A DNA stretch of 64,000 nucleotides from Usnea hakonensis (taxonomy: Eukaryota > Ascomycota > Lecanoromycetes > Lecanorales > Parmeliaceae): contig BLJB01000107.1 in the NCBI GenBank assembly GCA_013423325.1, positions 41,599-105,598 on the forward strand. The letters are read 5' to 3'. Below the pieces are notes generated by a model. The model did not search any database. It had not been told where the DNA came from and saw only the letters and a list, made by a program, of their open reading frames with translations. Every line of letters starts with the position of its first letter. The stretch's first letter is position 1. Positions 1 to 12,032 of this stretch are shown here, in pieces. Position numbers and translations under genes: made by a program.

Positions 1-3000
1 CCGCGGCAAAGTCGGCCTGGGCTCCTGCAGACTCCAAGATGATTTCCGTCATCTTGGCTAGGAGACGGTCAATCTGCAGTTCAGACGATATCGCTTGGTT
101 GAATTCTAAGATACTTTGGAGGTCCAGAACATCAAGTCCCAAGTCAGAGACGTCTTGAGCGGCGGTTTTCGCACCGCCTTTGGTAGTCGTCGGGGAAAGC
201 CAAGCTTGGGTTCTATCGCCAGCTGTTTCCTTGCCCAGATTTCTTCTCTCTTGACGCTCATTCTCCTCGACGCGGAAGTCTGTATTGCCAATCTCACCTA
301 TACTATCCGCTGTCTGTATGGCAACGTCCCTCGTCTGTACCGATGTTGATGCTCGAAGTACCCACTCGTGCTTTATCGTTAACTGCTCAACTTTGCCAAT
401 TGCGCCGATGCGCAAGTACATTGCCAACGAGTCCTTGAGAATAGCGCGGGCAGCTCGCCTGGCTCCTCGCCGAATATAAAAATCCCCTTGCAGTTCGAAT
501 GCCAGGGCCTGCTCGAGAAAGAAATCGTGGACCTGTGTATGGTCAATCGCTGCCTCGTAAGCTCGGATTGCCTCGCCATATCGGCCATCTACTTCGGCCA
601 ATTCCGCCTGAATCAAAAGCTCCCACATGAGATAGTTAGCATTGCACTCAATCTGCCATTGCGCTATGCATGCTTTGTATGCTCCGACTTTAGTAAGAGC
701 CGTGCCCCGATCTTGATCAGTGCTGCCGTCCCGAACCTGTGCGATAAGGGAGAGCGAAGCGTAGAACATGGTGAGTCGAGAGATCCGCATACTCCATAAT
801 GGGTGAATGTTGGCTGCGATTTCATCACTGAGTTGAACCGCTTTTCCGTAGTGACCATACAGGTAAAGTGGAATCATTTGCAGACTGTTATAGATGTCTC
901 GAGGTGTTTCGACATTGGAAGAACGCAAGTCAATCAAGTCCATATAATCTGCCGTACTGTGTTCCTCATCGGACATTACCATTTCCGAGGATTCTGTGTA
1001 CGTCTTACCTTGAAGCGAACGGACAACTTGACGTGTTGCAGTCAGAAACACACCTCCTCTCATATCTGCATGTTCCGTCAGCGCCTGCCCTTGCCAAGAT
1101 CTACATCAGCAAATGTCGACATACCTGAGGCCCAGTCACCGAAGTCTTCCGCTCCTGTCAAACAAAAGACTTCGATGTCGGCCATATTATCACCGATGAA
1201 AAGACGCAAGAGGGCGATGCATCCTACCGAGAGAAGATACACATGCTTGTCTCCAGAAACAAGGGAGTGGTCAATTGCTTCGTCCAAGGTGTCAATGTGA
1301 TCTCGTAGGGGCGCACACAGATGGTCGATGAAGAGCGCGGAGATTGCCAACGCTCGGCCACGCTCGTAAGAACCTCCGTGCTGGCTCAAAAGCTGTTTTG
1401 ACAGGTCGTGCATCCGGAGAGCAAAAGATGGATCCTCGCTTCGGCTAAGGCAAACAATAGCAAAGTAAGAGAAACCAAGGCCGATCTGGGAGAACGTGCT
1501 CGAATGAGTCATATGAGTTTCGACCGTTTTGAGTACCAGCTGATAGAACTTTGAGGGGGGTTTAGTGATGGGGACAGCAACAATTGAGGTCTTAGGAACT
1601 GACGTACCAATATGCTGTTGCTCCAGAAAGCCGCGCTCGTCGCCTCCATCAGCACTGCGCCTAGTCCCACCATGTTAACATCTGCATCCAGCGCCTTGCT
1701 ACCAATATCCGCAAAATTCGCTTCTTGTGCCGAGTTGCGCAAGTCTTGACAGTCATTATCACAGGACGCCCAGGTAGGACTACCAGATAGATCAACACCT
1801 AGCTCAAGCAAAGACGTCTTGAGCGAGCTGAAGCTCCCCGCTATGTTCCCCGCTTGGGCGAACAGTTTGGACTGCAGGATCCAAGCGGGGGCTTTGTCAC
1901 TAGCTGTACGCGCCTCTGCAAATATAGAGTCGAGCAGATTTTGAGCATCGACGACTCGATTCTGATGCCAATAGATCCCAGCAGCTTTCGTATACACGCT
2001 GAGCGTCTCGTCATAGTAGGCGTCAGGTACTCCATCTTTCCAAGGTTCTGGCTGCATCAGAGCAAGACATGACTCGTAGTACTGCAAAGCTGTTGGCCGA
2101 GCGCCAGAACTGACTGCCTTCTCAGCAGCTTCGGCTAAGACTGCTCTGAAGCGGTGACGGTATCCCGTACGATCCCTGACGACGCTGACAGATTGACAGA
2201 TGTGTCGAGCACGATCATACACAGAATGAGTGTCCAGACTTGAATATTTCATCAGTGTTTGGACTATGATGAAATGCATCTTGTCTACATCCTGACATTC
2301 TCTCAGAGAAGCCGATGCTTGGACATAGCGATCATGCGAGAAGCTAAACTCGTCCTCGTTGCTGCCAGGCATAAGTACATATGCCTGGAGCGCAGCCTGT
2401 AGGCCTTCCACCACGTTCTTTGTTGGTTGCGGGGTGAACAGCTCTGCATTCGCCACATTGCTATCGTGATAATCGAACTCGCCGCTTAGCAAACTCTGTA
2501 TTAGCATGAAAGAAAAGCTGGTCCCCAAGAGAGAAGCCCAAGCAAGAATAGAACGTGCAGCTTGCGGCAGATCTTGCAATCGCTTTGTGATAAAGGTCGT
2601 ATCTAGTTGCTCGCCATACGATTTGGACTCGAACTGGGCAAACACTCTATCGAGGTCATATTCCCACCTGTAATCCTTCCACGAGTACCATATACAACCT
2701 TTTCGATGGCAGACTTCCAGTATTTGTCTCAGATAGAAGGGGTTTCCACAGGACTTCTCTAAGCAAACCGCTGCCAAAGGTAGACAATACTCAGGAGATC
2801 GAAAGATTGTTTCCGATACATAATTGATGACATCTTGTTCGCTGAGAGATGCCAGCTTGATCGTTGTTACATTAGCGACCTTGCTATTCAGCACAATTTC
2901 GACAGGCCTCGAACGCTCTTCCTCGTCTCGGCAGGTCGTTATAATTACTATGCCTAGCTTCTTGACTATGATGTGGGATATCAAATCCAAGCTCTCTTCG

Positions 3001-5255
3001 TCCGCGAATTGAATATCATCAAGACACAGACAAACCAGCTTATTAGTGGAGAGTATGCGCAGAACTTCCACAAAGATAGTCATTAATTTCAGTGAGCGAG
3101 GATTTGCCCCTCCACGAAGGAAATCGTGACTTGTCTGATTCCCGGCACCTATGCTACCGCTGAGGGCGCTGCGTAAGCTAGAGTTGTCGCTCATGTCGGC
3201 TTTTAACGACTTGTTAAATCCCTGCTGCGAGGTTGTTGTCATGTGCTTATGGGTAGACTGGACATCCGTCGATATAAGACTCTCCGGTAAGTCCAACATG
3301 CTGCACGTCGAGGGCCACAAGCTCCGAATCTGTCTGCGCACCATGTTGTGATAATCGGTATTGACGTCGCTCTCGGAGAATATTTGTCGGAACAATGATC
3401 CCATTGCTCGGAGGAGCGGCTCAAATGGCGCTTTTCTTGCCGGATCGAATTTTGAGGAGGCAAAGTATCCCCACGTCCGAATATCAGCTTGCGTACTTTG
3501 GATCAAACTCGACTTTCCTGCACCAACTGCACCAGTGATAGATATGAGCTCGCATCGACGTCTTCGCAACATCCTATGGCTGCTCTGTCGTCTTATACCT
3601 TGGCTTGTTCCAGGAGGGGGCATACTAGAGATGTCTGGCCTAAGGCCACTTTTCTGAGTCTCGAGCGTGCTAGTGGTTTGTATTGATTCTTTGCTAGCAT
3701 TGGGGTTCGAAGGTGTCTTCTCAATGGGCCCCTCAATGGAAGTAATAGCACTTTCGTATGAGCTATGCACAAGCACTTGGGTTGAGGATAATGGACCTAG
3801 CGCTGGGCTGCTTTCGGAAGTTATGTCGGCTATCGAGCTTGTATCGCTCGACCTCGCCCCATTTTCAAGACTGTCAAAACGATCACTAATGGTCGAGGTG
3901 CCGGAGGTTGAGCTGATATTATAGACACCACGTTTGCCCGTGTCCTGGGCCGACTTCTGCGACCTCGCGACCTTTTCGATCACTTCGACTATCTTATCAC
4001 GTTCCTCAATCCTCCCAGCAATATGTGTTGGAAGAACGAAAAAAGACGATACGTCTTTAGACCCAATGTTGAAACCCGCGAGGCCGTCATTATCACCTTC
4101 CCCAAGCAGCCTTTGCCCCTCGACAAGATCATACTTCAGACCGCTTATTGAATGATACCGGTCATCCATCTGCTTCTGGGTCATCTTCTGAATAATTCTA
4201 GCAATGATGTCAGGAACATCAATCCTTTCAGACGAGACTAAAGGAATCCTGCGACCAAGCACCGCCTGTATGATGTCGATTGGGGTCTCGTCTGGGAACG
4301 GAGACTTTCCAGTAAGCATGATCCAAAACAGCACCCCAAGTCCATATATATCAGTCCTTGAATTAGGCTCCGCAGGCATCCGCCCGGTCTGCTCTGGGGC
4401 CACATATTGGAGTTTGTGCTTGACCCCAAGTTCGCGTGATAATGTCATCCACCCACTGCTTGTCAAGCCATTCTCAAATGACCTTGGTCCAGAGCCAAAA
4501 TTTATGAGTCTGACCACACCGTTGTCACGATTGAAGTGAAATGCGTCAGCCCTAAGCTCTCCATGTACGACTCGCAAGCCGTGATGAAGGAGCTCAAGAC
4601 ACTCGCAAGCACCAATTGCGAAGTCAAGGAATACTGACAAGGACACCTGGGCCTGAGAATCGGTAGAACTACTTCTTCCAAAGGCGTCGCTTGCATCAGA
4701 GAACCTTGGATGAAGAAAGGCAGGACCGAGATCCAACAGATCTTTCAGATAGTTTCTTCCTGGCGATTCGAATATTGACACGATAAGTGCGGCCTCTTCC
4801 CCTTGATGGCTTGCCAATTTTATGAGGTCCAAAGGTTTGACCGTGTGGGCATGGTGTGGGTCCGAAGTCTGGATGAAGCTCTTGCAGAGATGATACTCAC
4901 GTTCGATGCGTAGAACATGGGTCGAGATCCGAGCGACGACCGGAGTATATGTTTGCTCGCCATCTGATTTTGATGATGCCAGATCATTGGTTCCTGCCGT
5001 ACCTTGAGTACCATGGCTTCCAGTGCGGTGATGTCTAAGTGCAGATCGTGGGCCTAGACGAGGGGAGCTTGTCGTGGAGTCGGTTTTTGCATTGCCTTGG
5101 AATGAAGAGTCCCCTGCGGCCTCGGGGCTCAGATGTTTAAGACCGAAGACGTGCCAATTATCGTAAGTCTGGCCCCGAAACAAGTCAGCAATGGTAAATG
5201 GCAATGGGTCTCGTCCTCCCTCACTGAGTGATATGGTTGGATCGATTGATCCCAA
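1..5255 (-). CDS. Group X-type hybrid histidine kinase, N-terminal part (cut by window edge)
   Basis: This is a multidomain signalling protein whose C-terminal part (rest of GAF, and by family also HisKA, HATPase and receiver domains) lies beyond the left edge. The start is M at 5255. Exon 1 (5255-1608) encodes a protein-kinase-like domain (about residues 90-380), then a low-complexity Ser-rich linker, then an AAA-type ATPase with Walker A GAVGAGKSS and Walker B LCLDDIQ, then a helical region. Exon 2 is 1548-1125; the donor GTACGT and acceptor AAAG give phase 0. At least two more introns follow towards base 1. The last codons in the window read LDLQSILEFNQAISSELQ, the typical entry to the GAF domain of fungal group X kinases (Mak/Phk family, stress and oxidative signalling). 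The kinase fold looks catalytically dead: HGEL replaces HRDL and NFG replaces DFG. Confidence 0.85.
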
Positions 5256-5693
5256 GTGTAGCCGCCCAGCTGGGCCAGCCGCTCGTATAGACGAGGAGGA
5301 GGTTGCAGTGCCTGTCCACCTTCTATACCATCCAGATCCCTCATGCTGTCATTGTTTGTATATACATAGCATGATAAGGTATTGTGTCCAAGAGCAGCGC
5401 GACTAAGTTCAGAGCCAAAAAGCAACCGAAGTTATGCCGGCACCCGGGTCACCAGTAGCTTTGTGAGACGCACACACCGAGGCACCAATTGACACTCATG
5501 TCAGCACAAAGTTAATTCTTATAGGTAAGTAGAGAACAAACCCATGTTGAATACTAGAAGATGGTCGTTGTCTGGACTTTGCACAAATTCTAAGGGTAAA
5601 AATCTGTAATTTCAATGGTTGTACAAGGAAAAGGGTATCGCTGCAAACCACTTGCGGTACTGCAAGGCCTCCGCGTGGGTAGAACAATTATAT

Positions 5694-6584
5694 CTAGAAC
5701 CCTCCACCCATTCCGCCCATCATCATGTCTCCAAGGAGCAAACCTCCCATGAGACCACCGGCCAGCGGCAGGCCATAGCCACCTCCATATCCGCCTCCAT
5801 ATGGTCTACTGTAAGGGTACTGGGGCCTGACGAACGTAGCGTTTGGATTTGCATATGGACCTTGCATATATGGATTGTAGCCATAGCCTTCCCGTGGCGG
5901 TCCCATGCCCTGTGGGGGCTCGATGTAGATATCCTTCCCATCTTTGCCCTTGCCAACATACTGCGGCTCCCCGGTCTGTACAGCTCTCGACATTGCCTGG
6001 CGTAGTTCCTGATGGCGCTGATAAGCTTGTCGCTCCTGCTCCGCACGCTGAACCCGTTCCTGCTCTCGCTGCTCGTGGGTTGTGTGCGTCATCTTGTCCT
6101 TCATTTTGCGACCCAGCTTCGTGACGCCGGATGGCGGATGGGAATCACGGGATGGGAGTTCTGCAGTGCCTGTGCCAGCCAGCTTGGATTGGTGATGGCG
6201 GTCGCCATCCTCATCGCTGCTTTCTGCTGCAATGTCGGCTTGGCTTGGAACTCTGAGATTACCCTTGATCTTTTGCCTCTCCTTTGGATCTATGCTACTC
6301 ATGTATTGTTCGTCATCATAAGGGTGGCACCATATTGATCGTGGCGGCTCGACGTTCGTGTTTACGAAGAATTGGTGATGGTTTTGTGAGTCGTACTGAC
6401 GGACCCAACCATAAGGCAGAGGCCGGCCTTCGTCTTCCATGCTGCGGCGGGTCTGTGGTGGAATGCCATTGCGTGCTTTGCGCGGTACTGAGTTTATATC
6501 TGTGTTTGCAGGTCTGCTTGACGAATTTGAGGATGTTGCGACTTCCTCGTACGCGGGTGGAGCGTCTGTAGGTGTAGGGTTCAT
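5694..6584 (-). CDS. WW-domain protein with N-terminal PPxY motif and Gly/Tyr-rich tail
   Basis: The protein has 296 aa, starting at the Met of MNPTPTDAPPAYEE; an in-frame Met 35 codons upstream (6689) is possible but its leader looks non-coding. A single WW domain lies at about residues 56-92 (LPYGWVRQYD ... RSIWCHPYDD), with both signature Trp residues and the following Pro. A PPAY motif, itself a WW ligand, sits at residues 9-12. A charged, Gln-rich coiled-coil-like segment (about 165-210) follows, then a Gly/Tyr/Pro-rich tail ending in GGLMGGLLLGDMMMGGMGGGF. Similar fungal proteins are of unknown function. The architecture suggests a cytosolic adaptor that could bind itself or ubiquitin-ligase partners; that is inference. 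Confidence 0.8.
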   Translation of the reverse strand: MNPTPTDAPPAYEEVATSSNSSSRPANTDINSVPRKARNGIPPQTRRSMEDEGRPLPYGWVRQYDSQNHHQFFVNTNVEPPRSIWCHPYDDEQYMSSIDPKERQKIKGNLRVPSQADIAAESSDEDGDRHHQSKLAGTGTAELPSRDSHPPSGVTKLGRKMKDKMTHTTHEQREQERVQRAEQERQAYQRHQELRQAMSRAVQTGEPQYVGKGKDGKDIYIEPPQGMGPPREGYGYNPYMQGPYANPNATFVRPQYPYSRPYGGGYGGGYGLPLAGGLMGGLLLGDMMMGGMGGGF

Positions 6585-6699
6585 GGTTGCTGGTATCTCT
6601 TTGTAGGAATTGTAGGTGATAGTCGATTTTCGAATGAGCTGAACGATCCTCGTGCTGATGGTGCCTCGGGATGTGTTCCATGACGCCACTCAATTGAAT

Positions 6700-9340
6700 C
6701 GCCGACTTCCCGACATGTCCTCCACTTAAGATTTCTCACTGTCTTTAGATGGAGTCAGCCTGCATGCGCACATAGTCCCATAGAATCTACGAGGCCTGAC
6801 TGGATGTCTCCCTATCCCAGGCTTCGAACACTCCTGGTGTACGGTCGCTGTCGGAAGCTTCTGTGTCTTTTACTCTCAGATCAAAGCTTCGTTGCCAGTG
6901 CTCTACAGATGGTGGGTTCCTTTTCGGCAGTCCAACGCGACTGTTGATCATGGATTTCGTACTAGCTCAGCACTGCTCTGACACACTAGAGGTCCTCCGC
7001 CAGATGCCCGAACTACTTCCAGATCACGGTGAGCTCTGCCCTAAGATTCCTTCATCAGCTTGCCCGGACAGAGGACGACCTATTTCTACACCTAAAATCA
7101 GTAATCAACTGTTTCGATTTGCGAACAAGCAGTATTGATACTGAAATTGAAGATCTGGAGTATGAAGGGTCTCTAATGCTAAAGTTTCAGTAGCCACAAA
7201 GTTGTATCGTGGTTCTCCTGCCTGCATGTGGGAACTAATTGGAAACACAGATACTCTAAGCATAGCGACAACATTGAGCTGGTCAACTACTAGAGTCTTG
7301 GTAGTCGATCTCATCAAAAACTTATGCATCTAAGGCCTGTAGCCTAGAATATTCAGCTGCCCGATTTCGGTCCATCGTCAAAATCTGCCTGATCAGGTTG
7401 AGACTCAAGCACCGAACTAGTGGAGAAGCGTTAGATATCCAAACACCGTACGATACGCACGGACCCTAATAGAATGATGGGTAAACCCACTTAAAGAAGT
7501 CTTTTCCGCCAGTGAACCTCGAGTACAGCAGCACGACCGTAGTTGCGACCGCGTCAACTGTGGCTCATTGTTTGGCATTGCCAGAATCTCAAGCATCAAG
7601 TCTACACCATTATCGCTTCTGAAGAGGAGCGACTTGAGCCCCTTCTCACACTCTACATTTCAAGGCAAGAACCCAGTATGTAGCCGTGCTTCAGTGCAGA
7701 GGAAGACGTGCAGTCACAACATGACAAAGAAGCGTGAGGCTAGATTCTGAACATACAGCATCAAGTAGACAATAATGCTCAACAGAGGCGAAGAATTCCC
7801 AGTTCAGATCACCAGTCGTTATCTATCTGATCGTCGAAATTGTTGCCTAGGTTCAATATCGCCAGATACCGCCTGTTAAATGCGATGTGACTTGGAGACG
7901 TGGAGGCTTCAGGCTTAAAACCCTGAGCAATTACTCGGGACATCTAGGCGATGGAATTGTACCCTATCGCCTCCAGTAAAGTAGACATTCTCCTGAGCGG
8001 AGAAAACCTTACGGATGTACTTACCTTATGTACTTAGTTAAAGTGAGAGTTATAAAGAGCTTTCTCTGAACCCTGAAACCGTTACATCCCGTGTGCAGTG
8101 GGGGAGCAAACCATTCGACCGCACGTGTCGCAGCAGCAGGGTCATTGGGAGAGCCGTCTTACTCCAATCCCATCTCCACGCCGCATACTTGCATTTGATA
8201 CCACATTGTTCATCACTTGGCTTCGGCACATCGCTGTTAAGGTTTCATACCAGGAAACCACTCGGCCAAAAGATTCGGTTAGTCGAAAGACAGAAAAGAA
8301 TAAAGACAAGACCATGACTTGGATTTTAAAGTATGGAAAGCAGTGCAGTATGATTATAGAGCATGCCGATTGTTCTTGTTGTATCAAGGGTTACGATAAT
8401 TATGCTTCTCGTAATATTGCTAGAATAGCGACGTGGGTAATTTTATCGCCCACATATCGACTTTCAGCTTTCGCATCTTTCTTCAAAGCCGTAAAAAGAT
8501 TGCCATCTTCACACTGCCTGCGCCAAAAGGAACAAAAGGCGAAAGGGGAATAAAGAGCGGAAAGATGGTGAGCAGGCCGCCATCATCTACGATGATCTTC
8601 TTTGACCCCAACACCGGGCTTTATTTACGCGAAAGACGCCGAGGCCATAGGCCAAGAATAATCAAGGTAGGTAGGTATTTAAGTACCTTAAGTTAGTGCC
8701 TGAGGCTTGTATCCCTAAGCTATTTTCAGGTCGGAAGCCCCCCATTTTCAATCAAGGGGAAAGCCTTGCGCTGCATGCGCACCCCAAAGCGCCGGGCTTC
8801 CAGCAAGCGAGACCCACTAGACTTATCTAGTTATTCTTAGCCGAATTTGAGATCTGACAACAGTGTCATCCACTTCTTGCTTTCTCACCTATGTCGTAAC
8901 CAGTAGCCTACAGGATCTCCCTGCATTTGTCCGTAGGCCAATGGCGACCCTTTCCCAAGCCAAATTAATCGTCAGATCCGTCTCATCGTGGCAACTAATG
9001 TCTTGAGTCTCGTCCGTGATGGCGTATACTCGTGAGAAAGAAGAGTATCATCTCGTTTCGGCATGCTGAGGCATCATTTAGCAACCTAAGATGCTGCTGC
9101 GTGGCATCAGAAGCTGACTACAACGACTGCCCGTGCCGATTACTCCCAGGAGCTCCATTCCGTCCTCCCGTCAAACGCGACCTTTACCTAGTCTCAAAAT
9201 CTTTCCCATTATTCTGGTGAGCTCAAGAGGGTATCCTCAGTTCAACTTCATACCCTTAATATACTGATGTCTTCATTCCCATTTCATAAATAAAACGGTC
9301 TTCCCCATACCCCTTCACTCATTACCGTTCGGTCAAAGGC
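6700..9340. other. Long intergenic region, no supported gene
   Basis: This 2.6-kb stretch holds only short ORFs in conflicting frames, without recognisable domains or splice-consistent continuation. It contains TACCTTA-type motifs near 8020-8040 and 8663-8697. The last 100 bases before 9351 are pyrimidine-rich and would be the promoter and leader of the AflR-like gene. Confidence 0.6.
8663..8697. repeat. TACCTTA/TAAGGTA low-complexity motif cluster
   Basis: The run has AAGGTAGGTAGGTA, then AAGTACCTTAAGTTAG, a near-palindromic arrangement of the motif that recurs in other intergenic regions of the window (for example 21990, 42700, 42800, 53060). Confidence 0.5.
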
Positions 9341-9350
9341 ACTCAAGGCA

Positions 9351-10442
9351 ATGACAATGTCAACACCGAAGCCTCCAACCAAGTACAGAGCCTCGTGTGA
9401 TGGATGCTATCTTGCAAAGCTGAAATGCACTAAAGAGAAGCCCACATGCCCTCGCTGCAAGAACCTAGGCATCACGTGCACTTATAGTCCGTCTCAGAGG
9501 ACAGGCAAGCATCGGGGGTCCAAATCGCAAGCTTCATCATCTACAGGCTCAACAACAGCAACCAAATCAAACACACCTACAGCACCATCGTCGCAGGCGT
9601 TGGAATGGCAGCCCACTATCTCCTCTCAAACCAGTACCATAGTACCAAGTGAGCGTTTTTTATCGAACAATGACCCTCCCAAATCCCCAATGGACACGAC
9701 AACGTCGAATTGGTCTAGCTCGGCAACTATGTTGCATGACTTCGATACCAATATTCTCGCCCCTTGGCGTAATTATCTGCCCAACTCAGACAAAGACGAC
9801 CCTATGTTCAAAGTGTCCGACGATCTCGCAGGCGACTTCACCGGCATGACTCCAGAGCCTTCCGACGCCCAATCTCTAGCTACCAAGGATGTGGCGCTTA
9901 GCCATAGTAATCGGTCTACCTGCAACTGCTTCGACTCCATCACCCAGGCCCTGCAGGAAATGCACATGCAATCACGACAGCCCAGCACTCCCAGCCTCGA
10001 AGCAACGCTCAGCTGCAGCAAAGAGATAACGGCCCGGGGTGAGGTGCTGCTGAATTGTTCCTGCACAGAGGACAGTACACTCATCATGCTATTCGCCGCC
10101 TTGATAGCGAAATTCCTCTCCCTTTACGCCGCCAACATCGACTTCAGTTCCCCTCCTTCTTCCGCCTCCTTTGCCGACATGTCAGACGCGTCCTCTCGTG
10201 TAAAGATTGGAAGATACACGATGGATGTGCAGGATGAGGAACGCTTGCGGACGGAGATCATCATGATGGAGCTGGGAAAGCTGAACACGCTGCTAATGAG
10301 ATTTCGAGGCAAGTTCTCCTCGCTGAATGCTGGCTACGAAGGGCACACGTACGAAACGATGCTGGATTTCTTGAACACGAGATTGAGAGAGGCGATGAAC
10401 AAGTTGCAGCGACAGAAGCAGAGATATCAGCCCGCTTCATGA
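9351..10442 (+). CDS. AflR-type Zn2Cys6 transcription factor, probable cluster regulator
   Basis: The protein has 363 aa and no intron. The Zn2Cys6 binuclear cluster lies at about residues 14-42 with perfect C-x2-C-x6-C-x6-C-x2-C-x6-C spacing (CDGCYLAKLKC, then CPRCKNLGITC), followed by the YSPSQRTGKHRG linker characteristic of the AflR family. A Ser/Thr-rich middle and a C-terminal region with conserved Cys residues (CNCFDS, CSCTED) and LMRFRGKF fit the aflatoxin-regulatory C-terminal domain. AflR-like proteins usually activate the aromatic polyketide cluster they sit in, binding TCGN5CGA-like sites. The gene is 1.6 kb from the 3' end of the synthase, supporting that role. The start is the first ATG of the frame; a second Met lies two codons downstream. 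Confidence 0.9.
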   Translation: MTMSTPKPPTKYRASCDGCYLAKLKCTKEKPTCPRCKNLGITCTYSPSQRTGKHRGSKSQASSSTGSTTATKSNTPTAPSSQALEWQPTISSQTSTIVPSERFLSNNDPPKSPMDTTTSNWSSSATMLHDFDTNILAPWRNYLPNSDKDDPMFKVSDDLAGDFTGMTPEPSDAQSLATKDVALSHSNRSTCNCFDSITQALQEMHMQSRQPSTPSLEATLSCSKEITARGEVLLNCSCTEDSTLIMLFAALIAKFLSLYAANIDFSSPPSSASFADMSDASSRVKIGRYTMDVQDEERLRTEIIMMELGKLNTLLMRFRGKFSSLNAGYEGHTYETMLDFLNTRLREAMNKLQRQKQRYQPAS

Positions 10443-12032
10443 AGGATCCCTGTCTCCGTTTCCATTGCTAGACCCGGTGGACCCTTGAATAACGTTTACC
10501 AAGGCGCCGGCCTTGGGAACCGAACCTCCCTTATTTACCTAGCTCTGAGACGGTCTCTTCAATCGACATTGTTGCTACAACGTACTACTGTTTCATAGCT
10601 ATAATAGAGTATAGGTGCTAGTTAAAGCTCGATAGACTCTGAAACTTTTCTACCCGTATCATTTTGCTAGAATTTGCTGTAAACATCTCACTGACCGAAT
10701 AATGCGGTGATGACCTCAGACATGCCACCTGCGTCAAGGTTTTAGCCCCCGAAGGCCCCTGCCCCCTCCCTAAGCTGAAAAGAAAAATTGCCCACCCGTG
10801 GAATACCTACCGTTTTGGCCCGTCATTTCATCCTGCCCGCTCCCTCCCTCCTCTTTTCAAAAGCACAGAAATTCCTAGGGTCCAATAAGGTAGGCACCGT
10901 ACCCGAGGCAATGCTACTGGGCCGCTTCCGAAGGCACGCTTACTTTACTCTAACGTGTGCCACAGCCACCTGCGCTATGAACGACTAGGCAAGGCAATGA
11001 GGTGAGCAGTTGATTCCGGATCTCGGTTGCATTTCACTCACCGCTCAGTACCGCAATGCAACACGAGTGCAACATCACTCTCACAGGCACATCCCATCAC
11101 ATCCTTTTGCATGTGTCGTCGTCCTCTATACGACACGCGCACCAATACGGCACTACTTCAGAGTTGCAACTTCTACCCAGAGTACCTACACGTATCTGAC
11201 TCATTCCCATCAAATAATATGTGCTTGGGATCAATACGATCTCCTCGTACTGGGTGGCCTAGAAGTACGGTACTTTCAGATCCTACTGCCCACTAGCCGG
11301 TGCTACGCATGGCTGAGGCCAAGCAGAGCCTTTTGAGGTATGTTTTATCTCCGTGATCAGAGACAAGACTTTTCGTTAAGGGTACATTCTGTCCGGCTTG
11401 ATTACAACGATCTCACCATTGCGCTTGATTGGCTGCGTTGTATACTATGTTCCTCTCCCTTTTGCTTTTTCCCAGTTTCAGCTTTCAAATTTCCTTCTTC
11501 AGATCAAGACATTCATAATGGGGCTCCTGTTGATTTGACCGATGGTAATACAGCATCGGAGCGTCGTGGGCAGACAGTGGTGGGTCCGAAAAAACTTAGT
11601 AAATAATGTAGTACTAGTCGCTCTCTCCTTCTCTTATTTCCTCTTATAGGAATAATATGCTTAGTCATTTATGGTCGATGATGTTTCTTCTTTCCACGTT
11701 TGGGATGTTACAAGATATGCTGGTGATGAGAATTTTGCCTGTTGAGACGAACACTGCCATTCTGTATTTCTTGGTTGAGATGAAGAAAATAAATTAGTCT
11801 ATGGGTGCGCTTAATATCATATGGATCAATCTACCCTAGCAACAGCATGCAGGCGAATGATTTACTTGTCACAGCTTGTGATCATAAATTCTATAGCCTG
11901 TATTCGTTCATCCTATCGTATGTCGAAGTCGCCAAATCAAAGTCTCTCATTCTACCGTATCTTCAGCCGAGAACTCCAACATTCAGACGCCACGCTGCAA
12001 CGAGGTCTTCGGTATATACTCTTAGGGTCTCC
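10443..12032. other. Intergenic region between regulator and synthase 3' end
   Basis: I see no gene here. Several ORFs of up to 108 codons occur without domain-like composition. The region contains the 3' ends of two converging transcripts and scattered TTACCTA/AAGGTA motifs (about 10530 and 10885). Confidence 0.5.

Noticed and set aside
8098..8553. 151-codon plus-strand ORF
   Set aside because: No domain, no splice continuation and overlapping ORFs in other frames; likely chance in intergenic DNA.
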